Shown: positions 40,111-49,377 of the stretch, piece by piece
Layout: every line of letters begins with the position of its first letter
Numbering within the stretch: position 1 is the stretch's first letter
From: Pseudomonas sp. 10S4
GTDB taxonomy: Bacteria; Pseudomonadota; Gammaproteobacteria; Pseudomonadales; Pseudomonadaceae
Length of the DNA stretch: 64,000 bases
Assembly: GCF_034344865.1 (NCBI RefSeq)
Contig: NZ_CP133774.1
Location: 5,208,001-5,272,000, forward strand
Direction: 5' to 3'
Notes under the pieces: model-generated
Told to the model about the DNA's origin: nothing
The model's input: the letters and a program-made list of their open reading frames with translations, nothing else
The model's database searches: none
Translations under genes and position numbers: made by a program

Positions 40111-40209
40111 GGCAGCATCTGCGTTTGACCGTCTAATTTCCTACCAGAGGAACAGGAAAACAAAGGCTTTGGAGATACGCACAAAAGCCGATATGACGGA
40201 GTGACGCAG

Positions 40210-41082
40210 ATGGTTTCTAAAGAAGATTCAAGTAGCGCTGCAACGTTATCCGGCGGCGGTGTGCTGGCATTGCCGCTGACGATTGATGGCGTCAATCCTG
40301 GCGATCCGCTGCAGCTGATTCCTCCGGGAGCCTCCACCACCGGCGCGATACTGAGGATTCCACCCTGGACGCCCTCTACCATCGCTGGACGCAACGATCT
40401 GTTGGAAATATGGGTACTTGAGCCAGGTGCCACGGCGGAAGTCCTGTTCTACAGCAATCCGTTTCCTGTACCGATCGCGTTTCCCTCATCGATTACATTG
40501 CCTGCTCAGTACTTGCAGCGTGCCGGTCAAATCCAATTGAAATATCGCGTGACGCTGGGTGATAACGGGAATGAGGACTCATCCGTGCCACAACGGTTCA
40601 CCGTCAGCCCTCCCGTTGTCGTCAATCTGCTGGCACCGAAATTTACAGTGGAGTCGTCCCATAACGGTGAATTCGAAATTCGGGGATACCTGAACTGCAG
40701 AGTTGTGCCCCGGATATGGGTAAGGGTGTTGTTGCATATACCCGCTCAACCCGGACGCTTTAACGTCAATGACGAATTCATTCTGGACTGGGAGGGTTTC
40801 AGGAGCCTGAACGGTACCGAACCCATTCCGGGCACAGCGGGGCGGTTCTCCAAGTTTTTGACCCAGGCAGAGGCCAACTCTCCAACCGGGTTCATTTTTG
40901 TGGTGGACAGCGACAAGTATATTCAATACATCGAACCCATTACATTCGGTTCGGCGCAGGCCTTTTATACCTTGTACCGAAACGGCGTCCCATTGGGTCG
41001 CTCACGAACAGATACCGTGAAAATCGATCGTAAAGTATCGGGGGAGGGGTTGTGTGATGCGAACTTTGATCCTTATCCCTGA
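40210..41082 (+). CDS. beta-rich protein of unknown function, first gene of the lux-box island
   Basis: A 290-residue protein. The ATG at 40210 is preferred because GGAG lies 8 nt upstream; a GTG nine bases earlier is the alternative. No signal peptide, TM helix or known catalytic motif. The sequence alternates hydrophobic and polar residues with many Pro/Gly turns (for example LQLIPPGASTTGAILRIPPW), suggesting two immunoglobulin-like beta-sandwich modules (~1-140 and ~145-290). Similar modules occur in the next gene. Codon use is less GC-biased than in neighbours, which suggests acquisition. I do not recognise a family. Confidence 0.7.
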   Translation: MVSKEDSSSAATLSGGGVLALPLTIDGVNPGDPLQLIPPGASTTGAILRIPPWTPSTIAGRNDLLEIWVLEPGATAEVLFYSNPFPVPIAFPSSITLPAQYLQRAGQIQLKYRVTLGDNGNEDSSVPQRFTVSPPVVVNLLAPKFTVESSHNGEFEIRGYLNCRVVPRIWVRVLLHIPAQPGRFNVNDEFILDWEGFRSLNGTEPIPGTAGRFSKFLTQAEANSPTGFIFVVDSDKYIQYIEPITFGSAQAFYTLYRNGVPLGRSRTDTVKIDRKVSGEGLCDANFDPYP

Positions 41083-41288
41083 ACAACTGGGCAACGCAAG
41101 TAAATAGACAAACAAGTACGCGTGAGCATTTTATACCTTACAAACCTTGCACGACATCCATGCCGAATGTCGTACAGGGTGCTGAATAACTATTCAGCTC
41201 TCGGAGTATGCAGTTTGAAGTCGCGTAGTTCTCCATGAAGTAAGCGCATGTACAGATCGGCAATGAACTCACCGATGGAGAAACTCAA
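41083..41288. other. intergenic region with two hairpins between the two beta-rich genes
   Basis: ACGACAT at 41151-41157 pairs with ATGTCGT at 41167-41173, and GCTGAATA-AC-TATTCAGC forms a near-continuous palindrome at 41181-41198. Neither is followed by a T-tract. No gene is seen. A GGAG site precedes the next ATG. Confidence 0.5.
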
Positions 41289-43427
41289 ATGAATCAGAAA
41301 GTGAACGAAGTACTCGCGGAACAACCGATAGTTATAGATAATTTGGCGGACGGCCGTCTGACGTACAAACAATTAAGAGTTGATGGCACCATAGAAGTCG
41401 AACTGTCTAAGGTCGCAGATCCGGATTCAACGCGTGTAGAACTTCAAATGTTTCCACCTGGCGGGTCTCCCATCCCTGATTCTCCTGTTTTCGTCGTTGC
41501 CAGTAAGGATAAGGCAACCGAACCAGGAGGCGTGTGGACCTTTCCACTCTCGTTCACAGTCGATGTCAGCAGGCTCGCCGATCGGTTCGACGCAGCGGGT
41601 AACTATGTGGGATGGGAACTGGCGTTTGTTGTTTATGAACCCAGTGGCAACCCCGACACATCAAACCCACACACCTTGATTTTTGTCGATCTGACAGCCC
41701 CCTGGCAGCGGCAACCGGGAGCTGGCAATCGCACGGGAACCCGGCCGCCAGCCCTGCTACCCAGCACACCGCCAGTGCCAAGCGTCATTAATGACGCTTG
41801 GCTTAATGACCCTGCCAACGCTGGTGGCTTGAACCTGGTCATCTCCACGACCTATACAAAGTTTGAAGCGGGCCTGGATCAAGCGACGGTCTATATTTCC
41901 GAACAGACGAATTATCCGGCCATGCGCGCCGAAACACCGGCATATGCAGGACCATTAAATGCCGGTGGTGTTGTCAACGTGCCCTTGACCTTCCTCAGGG
42001 GGTTGAGCGATGGCCGTTTTTATTATGCCTACGACCTCCAGGATGCTCCTGGCAATATCAGTAATAACTCTCAGATCAACCTACTGTTTCAAGTGGTCAG
42101 AGCACCAGCTCCCCTACTCAACGTACCAAGGATTCCGGTGACCGGGGCAGATGGTCGTACTCCCATTACGCTCTCGACCGTAGGCGCTCCGCCGCCCTCG
42201 CGTGCCGTGATTGAAATTGATATTCATAGCACCTGGTTGCCAGGTGATCGCATCATCCCCTACATGCAGGCCGTGGGCACCACCAACCTGGTGCAGGTGC
42301 CGGAGCAACCGGTTCCCGCCCCCGGCGGCGCGACCGTGCTGCGCTTCGTGCTGGACTACGACAAAATGAATGAGGTCTTCGACGGCGACGATGGCCAGGA
42401 CGAAGTTGAGTTCGAATACTGGTATGAGCTGGAGCGCAGCTCTATTCCAACCAATCCTACTTCAAGGTCGGTATTCGGACTGGTTGACTTCTCTTACGCC
42501 GGCCCCGAACAGCCAAACTTGCCGGACCTCGAAAACCCGAACATACCGGTGGTTATCGTGCAGGGGGCAGGTATTCCAACCCCCGCTCCGAATACGCTGG
42601 GGCCAGATCAGGCAGGCCTGGATGCAGAAATGCAGGCACCTATCAGGACCAGCCCAGCCAGGCCGGTTACCGGTCGCGAAATCTATACGTTTTATTATCA
42701 AGGCAAGGAAGTGGGCGTTCGCAGCCCAACGGCCGGACAAACCACCCCTGTGACCTGTCCGCTGCCATGGCAGACCATCCGCGATGAGGGCAATGGCACA
42801 ATCGCGAACGGTAATCCGAGAAAGGCCTATGTGACCATCGAGTTGCCGGGGGGCAACAACGTGATGCGGCAGACGCCGGATACCGATGTGAGCGTCACGG
42901 CGATCATCATCAACTTGCCCGTACCACAGGTGATTGTTTCGGCGTATTTACTGAATATTCCTGGCCAGGCGCCTATCTTCGTACCTGAACGGGTCGCTAC
43001 TCTGGTCAACTGTCCATCCCTGGATCATCCGACTGTGCCAGGTGGATCAGCTCCACCCTATCTACCGCGCCGACTGCGTATCAGAATCCGCCGCGACCCC
43101 AATATTCCGACTGGGACACCAGTGGCGGTGACGTTTGAAGGGCGCACGACAGATACCCCGGCAGGTGCGCTGATTCCTGGCACCGAAATGAGCGATACAC
43201 AGAACATGCCGCCGACGGGAGATCTGGAAATATTTCTCACGGATTATGCCCGGATCCGACTCATCCAGTTGCCGCCTACGGGGACCCCTCCACAGCGTCC
43301 AGCCAATCGATACGCACGTATCGCGTATACGGCGAATGGTATTACGGCAGTCGTCACCCTGCCGGTCTCGCTGTTGAATGCCAGCCTGGTGTATTGCGAA
43401 CAGGAGCGTCCGGAACCATCGCCTTGA
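41289..43427 (+). CDS. large multi-module beta-rich protein of unknown function
   Basis: A 712-residue protein starting at the ATG at 41289 with GGAG 9 nt upstream. It appears to be a string of about four or five 130-150-residue beta-sandwich modules separated by Pro-rich linkers (for example RPPALLPSTPPVPSV and NIPVVIVQGAGIPTPAPNT). Each module ends in a beta-hairpin-like stretch such as YVGWELAFVVYEPSG, GRFYYAYDLQDAPGN or EVEFEYWYELERSS. No N-terminal signal peptide is visible, so secretion would need a non-Sec route. No enzymatic motif is seen. It lies between the shorter relative and the autotransporter. Confidence 0.7.
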   Translation: MNQKVNEVLAEQPIVIDNLADGRLTYKQLRVDGTIEVELSKVADPDSTRVELQMFPPGGSPIPDSPVFVVASKDKATEPGGVWTFPLSFTVDVSRLADRFDAAGNYVGWELAFVVYEPSGNPDTSNPHTLIFVDLTAPWQRQPGAGNRTGTRPPALLPSTPPVPSVINDAWLNDPANAGGLNLVISTTYTKFEAGLDQATVYISEQTNYPAMRAETPAYAGPLNAGGVVNVPLTFLRGLSDGRFYYAYDLQDAPGNISNNSQINLLFQVVRAPAPLLNVPRIPVTGADGRTPITLSTVGAPPPSRAVIEIDIHSTWLPGDRIIPYMQAVGTTNLVQVPEQPVPAPGGATVLRFVLDYDKMNEVFDGDDGQDEVEFEYWYELERSSIPTNPTSRSVFGLVDFSYAGPEQPNLPDLENPNIPVVIVQGAGIPTPAPNTLGPDQAGLDAEMQAPIRTSPARPVTGREIYTFYYQGKEVGVRSPTAGQTTPVTCPLPWQTIRDEGNGTIANGNPRKAYVTIELPGGNNVMRQTPDTDVSVTAIIINLPVPQVIVSAYLLNIPGQAPIFVPERVATLVNCPSLDHPTVPGGSAPPYLPRRLRIRIRRDPNIPTGTPVAVTFEGRTTDTPAGALIPGTEMSDTQNMPPTGDLEIFLTDYARIRLIQLPPTGTPPQRPANRYARIAYTANGITAVVTLPVSLLNASLVYCEQERPEPSP

Positions 43428-43451
43428 TTTGACTGGAAACCTGATTTCCTG

Positions 43452-43485
43452 CCAATGGGAACAATGTGTTTGTTGTTCCCATTGG
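43452..43485 (+). terminator. probable terminator of the 712-residue gene
   Basis: CCAATGGGAACAA / TTGTTCCCATTGG, a perfect 13-bp stem with an 8-nt loop, 25 nt after the stop. Only a weak T-rich tail follows. Confidence 0.65.
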
Positions 43486-43679
43486 ATGGAAATTTTACTT
43501 CGGCATACAAATTAGTATTTCTTAAACAACTCTCGGAAAAGTCGTACGCAATAAGGGATTTGTCCTACAGCGTATGAAGGAGGCAGGTCTTAGTCTGGCG
43601 GCCGTTCACAAGCCCGGCTCATTCACTAATCGTTTCGGAGGGTTCGCCCATCCTAGACGCATTCGCGCAGGAAGTTACT

Positions 43680-46226
43680 ATGTCGTCGAAGTTAATCGCA
43701 GTTCCCAAGATAAGAGGCGATGCACTTGCTGCGTCCATTACCCTACTTCTTGGTACATCCTTTGCCCAAGCGGCTAATTTGCCGCCTAATACCTCGCAGA
43801 CAATTGATGGCTCCACTGCGGTGGAGACCTGGCAACTGCAAAATAATGCCTCTCTGACGGGCACCAACGCCCAAACATTGAATATCGCCGCCGCGGCCGG
43901 CAGCACCGTCAACCTGACCAGCTCGACAGTCAACTCTGCGTCGGGACAAGGTATTTCCTTGAGCAGTGCTACGGCATTGCTAAACAACACCACCGTGATC
44001 AGCAACGTCGGCATCGGTATATCGGGCCTGCGAAATGTACAAAGCCCTGGTGGCTCGCGGATCAGCTTGAGCAACAACAGTACGGCGCGCGGGTTGCTTG
44101 GAGGCATTGCAGGCAACCGTTTCAGTGATATCTCCGTTCAAAACTCCACAGTACAGGGCACGGGCGCGACGAGTTTCGGCGTGCGCTTGCTTGAAGGCTC
44201 CCTGACTGCCAGCGGCAGCATCATCACCGGTGGGCAGAACGGTATTATCGTTGGCAACGACACGGTTGCCGCCAGCGTGTCACCGAGCACCATCATCTTG
44301 GACAGCACTCGAGTGGAAGGCACGACAGGTTCGAGCATAGTAATCGGCAACGCTCCCCAAACCACTCAGGCCCGCGCCAATATCGAGGTTCGCAACGGCT
44401 CGACACTGGTCAGCGGCAACAACACAGCGCTGCAAGTCAGCAACGGTGCTTCGGCGACGCTGCTGGTCGATAACAGTGCCTTGACGGGCAATGTCGTGGT
44501 CGATCAGGGCAGTTCCGGGACCGTGACCTTGCAAAATAACGCATCGCTTACCGGTGACATGCAAAACGTCAACACCGCCACGCTCAACAATCAGGCACAG
44601 ATGCGCGGCAATGTGCTGGGGGCGGACAGTGTCGTGATCGACAATCGCTCGACACTGACGGGCAACCTGCAAGACATTGGCAGTACGACGCTGAACAATC
44701 AGGCACAGATGCGCGGCAATGTACTGGGGGCGGACAGTGTTTTGATCGACAACGGCTCGACGCTGACGGGTAACCTGCAAGACATTGGCGCCGCAACGCT
44801 GAACCATCTGAGCAACATGACCGGTAACGTCACAGCGGCGTCGGGCTCGGCATCCAGCCTGACGCTGGACAATGGTGCGAGTTTGACCGGCCAGGTCAAT
44901 AACGTTGCCAACTTTTCCATCAGCAACCAGGCTCTGTGGCAAATGACTGACAGCCAGTCGGTCAATAACCTCACGCTTAATGGCGGCCGAGTGCGGTTTG
45001 GCAGCAATCAGGAATATTTTCAGTTAGACGTCGCGAACCTGTCTGGCAATGGCACGTTCGAGATGAACACCGACTTCAAACAACGCATCACGGATCTGTT
45101 GAACGTCACGGGCAGCGCATCAGGCAATCATCAGTTGCTGGTGGCGAGCAGTGGTGCCGATCCGGTGAGCGATGCGCCGATTAAAGTCGTACAAACCACG
45201 GGTGGTAGTGCCCATTTTGGGCTGGTTAACGGCCCGGTCGATGTCGGCGCGTTCACCTATGGCCTGGTCAAGGAGGGTGAGGATTGGTATTTGCAGCCCG
45301 ACAGGGAGGTTGTCAGCACCCCGACCCGCTCGGTTTTGGCGATATTTGGCACAGCCCCCACCGTGATCTACGGCGAAATGGCCACGTTGAACAACCGTAT
45401 GGGTGACCTGCGGGTCAACGGCGGGCAGACCGGTGGTTGGGTTCGCAGTTTTGGTAGTCGCTACAGCATCGGCGGTAACGCCTATGGTGGTGGTTATAGT
45501 CAAACCCAGTCCGGCATTTCGATGGGGGTTGATACGCCGGTGCAGATCGCTGGCGAGCGGGTGTTGCTCGGCGCATTTGCCGGCTATAGCAAATCCAATC
45601 TGGATTTGAGCCGTGGCAGCTCTGGGGAAATTGGCAGCACATCGCTCGGTATGTATGGCACCTGGCTGGGTGACAGTGGTTACTACCTGGATACCGTGGC
45701 CAAGCTCAACCATTTCCGCAACGATGCGAAGGTCACGATGAGCGACGGCACCCAAACCAAGGGGAATTACAACAACCTGGGCGCCAGTGCGTCGGTGGAA
45801 TTCGGTAAACACATTGAGCTGGATTCGGATTACTACATTGAGCCATTCACCCAATGGCAGGTGGCCGCGGTGCAAGGCAAGGACTACAGCCTCGACAATG
45901 GTCTGCGTGCGGATGCCAATACCACACGGTCCATGCTCGGGAAAGCGGGCATGAATGCGGGACGTAGTATGACCCTGGCCAATGGAAGCAAACTTCAACC
46001 TCATCTCACTGCCGCCGTAGTACGTGAGTTTGCCAGAAATAACGAAGTTCGCGTCAACGACAACAAGTTCAATAATGACTTGTCCGGCAATCGTCTTGAA
46101 CTGGGCGCGGGTGTTTCTTGGACGCTGAACGACCGCTGGCAACTCCACGCAGAACTGGATACCAGCAAGGGCGATAGTGTGACAAAAGACTATGGCGTGA
46201 ACATTGGGGCTCATATACGATTTTAA
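43680..46226 (+). CDS. pertactin-type autotransporter
   Basis: An 848-residue type Va secreted protein. The signal peptide (~1-32) ends SFAQA-AN. The passenger (~33-450) is Ser/Thr/Asn-rich and repetitive (ASLTG, STLTGNLQDIG), typical of a beta-helix. A pertactin-like autochaperone segment follows (~455-540, with GNGTFEMNTDFKQRITDLLN and EGEDWYLQP). The C-terminal beta-barrel (~580-848) starts GGWVRSFGSRYSIGGNAYGG and ends in the BAM signal Phe (NIGAHIRF). No protease or lipase catalytic motif is seen, so adhesion or self-association is the likely role. It ends with its own terminator. Confidence 0.9.
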   Translation: MSSKLIAVPKIRGDALAASITLLLGTSFAQAANLPPNTSQTIDGSTAVETWQLQNNASLTGTNAQTLNIAAAAGSTVNLTSSTVNSASGQGISLSSATALLNNTTVISNVGIGISGLRNVQSPGGSRISLSNNSTARGLLGGIAGNRFSDISVQNSTVQGTGATSFGVRLLEGSLTASGSIITGGQNGIIVGNDTVAASVSPSTIILDSTRVEGTTGSSIVIGNAPQTTQARANIEVRNGSTLVSGNNTALQVSNGASATLLVDNSALTGNVVVDQGSSGTVTLQNNASLTGDMQNVNTATLNNQAQMRGNVLGADSVVIDNRSTLTGNLQDIGSTTLNNQAQMRGNVLGADSVLIDNGSTLTGNLQDIGAATLNHLSNMTGNVTAASGSASSLTLDNGASLTGQVNNVANFSISNQALWQMTDSQSVNNLTLNGGRVRFGSNQEYFQLDVANLSGNGTFEMNTDFKQRITDLLNVTGSASGNHQLLVASSGADPVSDAPIKVVQTTGGSAHFGLVNGPVDVGAFTYGLVKEGEDWYLQPDREVVSTPTRSVLAIFGTAPTVIYGEMATLNNRMGDLRVNGGQTGGWVRSFGSRYSIGGNAYGGGYSQTQSGISMGVDTPVQIAGERVLLGAFAGYSKSNLDLSRGSSGEIGSTSLGMYGTWLGDSGYYLDTVAKLNHFRNDAKVTMSDGTQTKGNYNNLGASASVEFGKHIELDSDYYIEPFTQWQVAAVQGKDYSLDNGLRADANTTRSMLGKAGMNAGRSMTLANGSKLQPHLTAAVVREFARNNEVRVNDNKFNNDLSGNRLELGAGVSWTLNDRWQLHAELDTSKGDSVTKDYGVNIGAHIRF
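44580..44795 (+). repeat. 108-bp tandem repeat inside the autotransporter passenger
   Basis: Two nearly identical 108-bp units (44580-44687 and 44688-44795) encode 36-residue repeats of the form TLNNQAQMRGNVLGADSV + IDNxSTLTGNLQDIG. A third, degenerate copy begins at 44796 (TLNHLSNMTGNV). High nucleotide identity implies recent duplication or slippage. Confidence 0.9.
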
Positions 46227-46292
46227 GAGGTGCCCAGTCCTGAAAATAGCTCAGAAGGTGTAAACCTTATTCAGGACGAGACAGAGGCCATC

Positions 46293-46324
46293 AAAAAGGG
46301 AAGCATTAGCTTCCCTTTTTTATT
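46293..46324. terminator. bidirectional terminator between the autotransporter and the minus-strand island gene
   Basis: AAAAAGGGAAGC-ATTA-GCTTCCCTTTTTT, with A and T tracts on either side. Confidence 0.92.
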
Positions 46325-46335
46325 TCGGAATCTAC

Positions 46336-46775
46336 TCAACGCACCGGTAATTTGACTTTGAAATGTCCTTTCAGAACAAAGGTTTTATCCTCCTGCCCAC
46401 GAATTTCAACAGCGACATTGAAGCTTCCACCCACTTTACCGTCCAGTTGTGGATCCAAAGTAACAGTGCCTGAGATCGCTTCAGAGATAGCACCATCAAC
46501 TTTAATGCTCAACGAAACGTCAGACTCGCCGCCCACCGGGTAATTGGCTGAAGCAAGTGAGTCAGGAAGGGAAATAGTAATTTCCCTGACGGCAATAGTG
46601 ACTCCCTGATGAGTTAGCCTAACAGGACGCTCTACGGCTACCAGTTGTGTGAGGTGGATTTCCTCACGGCTGATAAAAAAGCCGACGTCGCAATGAACTC
46701 CGGAAATTCATGAGTGCTGGAGGTACGAAAGTGTTCGCCGGGGGCGAAGCCAAGGGTTTTCACGATTAGATTCAT
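46336..46775 (-). pseudogene. small beta-rich hypothetical gene at the right end of the island, frameshifted
   Basis: The ATG at 46775 has a GGAG upstream and reads MNLIVKTLGFAPGEHFRTSS for ~45 codons before a stop. The larger open frame (46336-46707) has no usable start and encodes VGFFISREEIHLTQLVAVER through DKTFVLKGHFKVKLPVR. Joining them needs one missing base near 46680-46710 and gives ~146 aa of alternating beta-strand pattern. No known family. It faces the autotransporter, with a LuxR-type box 100 nt upstream of its start. Confidence 0.55.
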
Positions 46776-46870
46776 GGGGAGGCTCTCCGATACTTTAAGT
46801 AGGGTATCCAAAGGCCATATACGTTGACCTTAATTCTGGATGAACAATAAAAGCGCCAATCAGGGTGGCT

Positions 46871-46898
46871 TGTAAACTGTAAGATCTAACAGTTTACA
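46871..46898. promoter_or_regulatory. LuxR-type (lux/las) box, right end of the surface island
   Basis: The core AACTGTAAGATCTAACAGTT (46875-46894) lies in a 28-bp palindrome with one mismatched pair (flanks TGTA/TACA). It carries CTGT-NN-GATC-NN-ACAG like the box at 40091. Its near edge is exactly 100 nt from the start of the minus-strand gene at 46775. Confidence 0.72.
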
Positions 46899-46954
46899 GT
46901 CGGTGCGAAGTGTGCTGGCAAGAGCGTCGAGTTATTGAAGTAACTGGCGCCGGA

Positions 46955-47591
46955 TTATGGCGTTGACTTATAGAGTGATAATTGCGGTAGCCATACAGAA
47001 ACGAGCAACAATAAACCCATGTTGTAGTTGAGAATTCTCTGTGCATTGGGGGCTTTCAACAGAACTCGGGAGCGGGCTCCCAGTACCGCCCAAGTGGAAA
47101 GGCAGGGCAAGGAGACCAAAAAGAAGGCGAGCGACAGTATCATCACATGCATCCATTTTTCCTGACCTTGGGCGGCAAACACACTGATCACCGCCAACGC
47201 CATCATCCAGCTCTTGGGGTTGATCAGTTGCAAACTGGCGGCGCCCTTGAAACCCAGTCGTTGTGATTGAGGAGGGCGGGACGATGGTTCATGGGCATTG
47301 ACCGGCGCCCAAAAGATCTGCCAAGCCAAATAACTCAACCACGCGACGCCTGCCCACTGCATTGCGGTTTGCAGGTGGGGGTGGGCACTGAGAACGTGGC
47401 CAAGACCGCCGCCCACGGCCAACACGAGCAGCGCCGCACCGGTGGCAGGCCCCAAAAACGATCGGTAGCGCAGCCTTGAAACCATATCTGGCGCTATTGC
47501 TCAGCACCAGGATATTGGTCGGGCCGGGGGTGATGGACGCGACGAAAGCGAATGCCAAAAACGGCAACAAGCTGGAAAAAGTGGAAATCAT
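46955..47591 (-). pseudogene. LysE-family amino-acid exporter, frameshifted
   Basis: N-terminal MISTFSSLLPFLAFAFVASI and TPGPTNILVLSNSARYGFKA are classic LysE/RhtB. Near 47441-47446 one extra base shifts the frame. Removing it continues as TGAALLVLAVGGGLGHVLSA and INPKSWMMALAVISVFAAQG to the C-terminus (~211 aa). Six TM helices are expected. The start at 47591 has GGAG 9 nt upstream. It lies 49 nt downstream of an AraC-family gene in the same direction. Confidence 0.82.
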
Positions 47592-47640
47592 AATCATGGA
47601 CTCCTTGGACAGTCAGGAGCCGATCTTCACAAAGGCCAGG

Positions 47641-48480
47641 TCACGCGTCTGGAAGATTTGAGCAGCGCTTGCGGTACATCGCCGGGGTCAGCCCATAGGC
47701 GCGAACAAACCAGCGCCCCAGATGGCTTTGATCGGCAAACCCCAACTCCATCGCCACCGTCGCCGGTTGCAAGCCGCTGGCGAGCATGCGCCGGGCCTTG
47801 GACAGGCGCAGTTGTACCAGGTAAGCGTGTGGGGCCAACCCATAAGCTGCCTTGAAGGCGCGGGTCAGGCGAAAGCGATCTACGCCAGTGGCGGCGGCCA
47901 ATTGATCGAGGCCGATATCGAGATGGGCGTTGGCATGCAAGTACTCCCGGGCTTTTTGCGCCACCAGCGGCAAGCGTGGATCTTCGCTGTAGCGGGTGCG
48001 CCAGTGCAGATGGCGGGTCAGGTGTTCGAGCAAACCGTCGAGGGCGGTCTGACGAACGATTTTCAGCTCGCCACCGTGCAAGGTCTGGAAGGCCAGGCTG
48101 GTGGCCTGGGCCAGTTGCGGGTCGGGGGTCAGGGTGTTGGCGAAACTCAGTTGGCTGTTGAGTGGGGCGTCTTCGAACAGCTCGCCCAATTCCCGTTCCA
48201 GCCATTGCGGGTCGAGGTACAGCATGCGGTAAGTGAAGCCGTCCTCGGTGGGCGCTTCACCGTCGTGGATGTCGCCCGGTTCCAGCAGAAACACCTTGCC
48301 CGGCGTGCTTTGATGCCTGGCCCGCCGGCAGTTGAATTGCTGTACGCCTTGCTCCGTCACGCCCACCAGATAACTGTCATGCCAGTGCGGGTCGTAGGCG
48401 TGGCCCTCGAAATGCGCGCGCAAGGTTTCGATGCCGGTGTCGGTGTCCTGGGCCAGGTCGATCCAGTTGTGCGAAGTCAT
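47641..48480 (-). CDS. AraC-family transcriptional regulator
   Basis: A 279-residue protein with an N-terminal cupin-like sensor (HAYDPHWHDSYLVGVTEQGV, LLEPGDIHDGEAP) and a C-terminal double HTH (LDQLAAATGVDRFRLTRAFK and AMELGFADQSHLGRWFVRAY). This architecture is common in regulators transcribed with a LysE exporter, where amino acids or related compounds are the inducer. The exporter follows directly. Confidence 0.9.
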   Translation of the reverse strand: MTSHNWIDLAQDTDTGIETLRAHFEGHAYDPHWHDSYLVGVTEQGVQQFNCRRARHQSTPGKVFLLEPGDIHDGEAPTEDGFTYRMLYLDPQWLERELGELFEDAPLNSQLSFANTLTPDPQLAQATSLAFQTLHGGELKIVRQTALDGLLEHLTRHLHWRTRYSEDPRLPLVAQKAREYLHANAHLDIGLDQLAAATGVDRFRLTRAFKAAYGLAPHAYLVQLRLSKARRMLASGLQPATVAMELGFADQSHLGRWFVRAYGLTPAMYRKRCSNLPDA

Positions 48481-48556
48481 GCTGCACCTGTGAGACGGTT
48501 TACCGACTTATTTAACGCCTGCAACCCGGTGGCTGCCTAGAACGTTTGTGCAGCCA

Positions 48557-49198
48557 CTAACCGAACAGTCCCGCCGCGATGTTGATCGAAAACCCGAGAA
48601 TCGCCGTGTTGAACACAAAACCGATCAGCGATTGCGCCAACACAATCTTGCGCATGGTTCGGGTGGCCACGCCCACATCCGCCGTCTGCACCGCGACGCC
48701 GATGGTGAACGAGAAGTACAGAAAGTCCCAGTAGTTGGGAGTGGTCAGGCCCTCGGCAAAACGCAGTGCCGGCTCCTTGCCGTCCCAGGTGTAGAACAGG
48801 CGGGCGTAGTGCACGCTGAAAATCACCCCGATCAGCAACCATGAACCAATGACCGTCGCCGCGGTAAAGGCGTAATGCAGCAGCTTGCGCGATGTTTCCA
48901 GGTCTTTGCTGCCGGCCAGTTCGAAGGTGATGGTCGCCAGGCTGGCAATCGCCGCAATGCTCACCATGAACAGCACCAGCCCGGCGTTTTCGTCTTCGAT
49001 CTCCGCAAGGCGTTTGACGTCCGGTGCCTTGGCACGCGTGGCGAGCCAGACCATCAATACGAGGTAAGTCCAGACCCCGGCGTTCCAGCCGATGAGGATT
49101 TTGCTGATGATCGAATCGGCCGGAGCCAGAATGCCGACCGCGATGCCAAGTGTGGCAGCGGCGGTCAGGCGAGGGTGGGTGCGGGCGAGGAGGGGCAT
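48557..49198 (-). CDS. DUF1345 integral membrane protein
   Basis: A 213-residue protein with about five TM helices ([72 protein letters not shown] and a C-terminal helix). The DUF1345 signature is [20 protein letters not shown] followed by [19 protein letters not shown]. Function unknown. Confidence 0.88.
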   Translation of the reverse strand: MPLLARTHPRLTAAATLGIAVGILAPADSIISKILIGWNAGVWTYLVLMVWLATRAKAPDVKRLAEIEDENAGLVLFMVSIAAIASLATITFELAGSKDLETSRKLLHYAFTAATVIGSWLLIGVIFSVHYARLFYTWDGKEPALRFAEGLTTPNYWDFLYFSFTIGVAVQTADVGVATRTMRKIVLAQSLIGFVFNTAILGFSINIAAGLFG

Positions 49199-49280
49199 AA
49201 AGGCTCGATGGGTCAGTTGCTTTGCAACACCTTAGCGCAGGGCGATGCGCCGTGACCACAAGGCTGAAGCCAAGTGCCCT

Positions 49281-49374
49281 TGTAGGAGCGAGGCTTGCCC
49301 GCGAAAGCGGTGTGTCAGGCAACATCAATGCTGACTGACACGGCCTCTTCGCGGGCAAGCCTCGCTCCTACGGG
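49281..49374. repeat. REP doublet (REPIN), TAGGAGCGAGG subtype
   Basis: TGTAGGAGCGAGGCTTGCCC, ~45-nt spacer and the inverse copy; it lies within 10 nt of the RND permease stop. Confidence 0.9.
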
Positions 49375-49377
49375 GAC

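Noticed and set aside
40201..40209. GTG at 40201 as the start of the first island gene
   Set aside because: The GGAG ribosome site overlaps this GTG and is correctly spaced only for the ATG at 40210.
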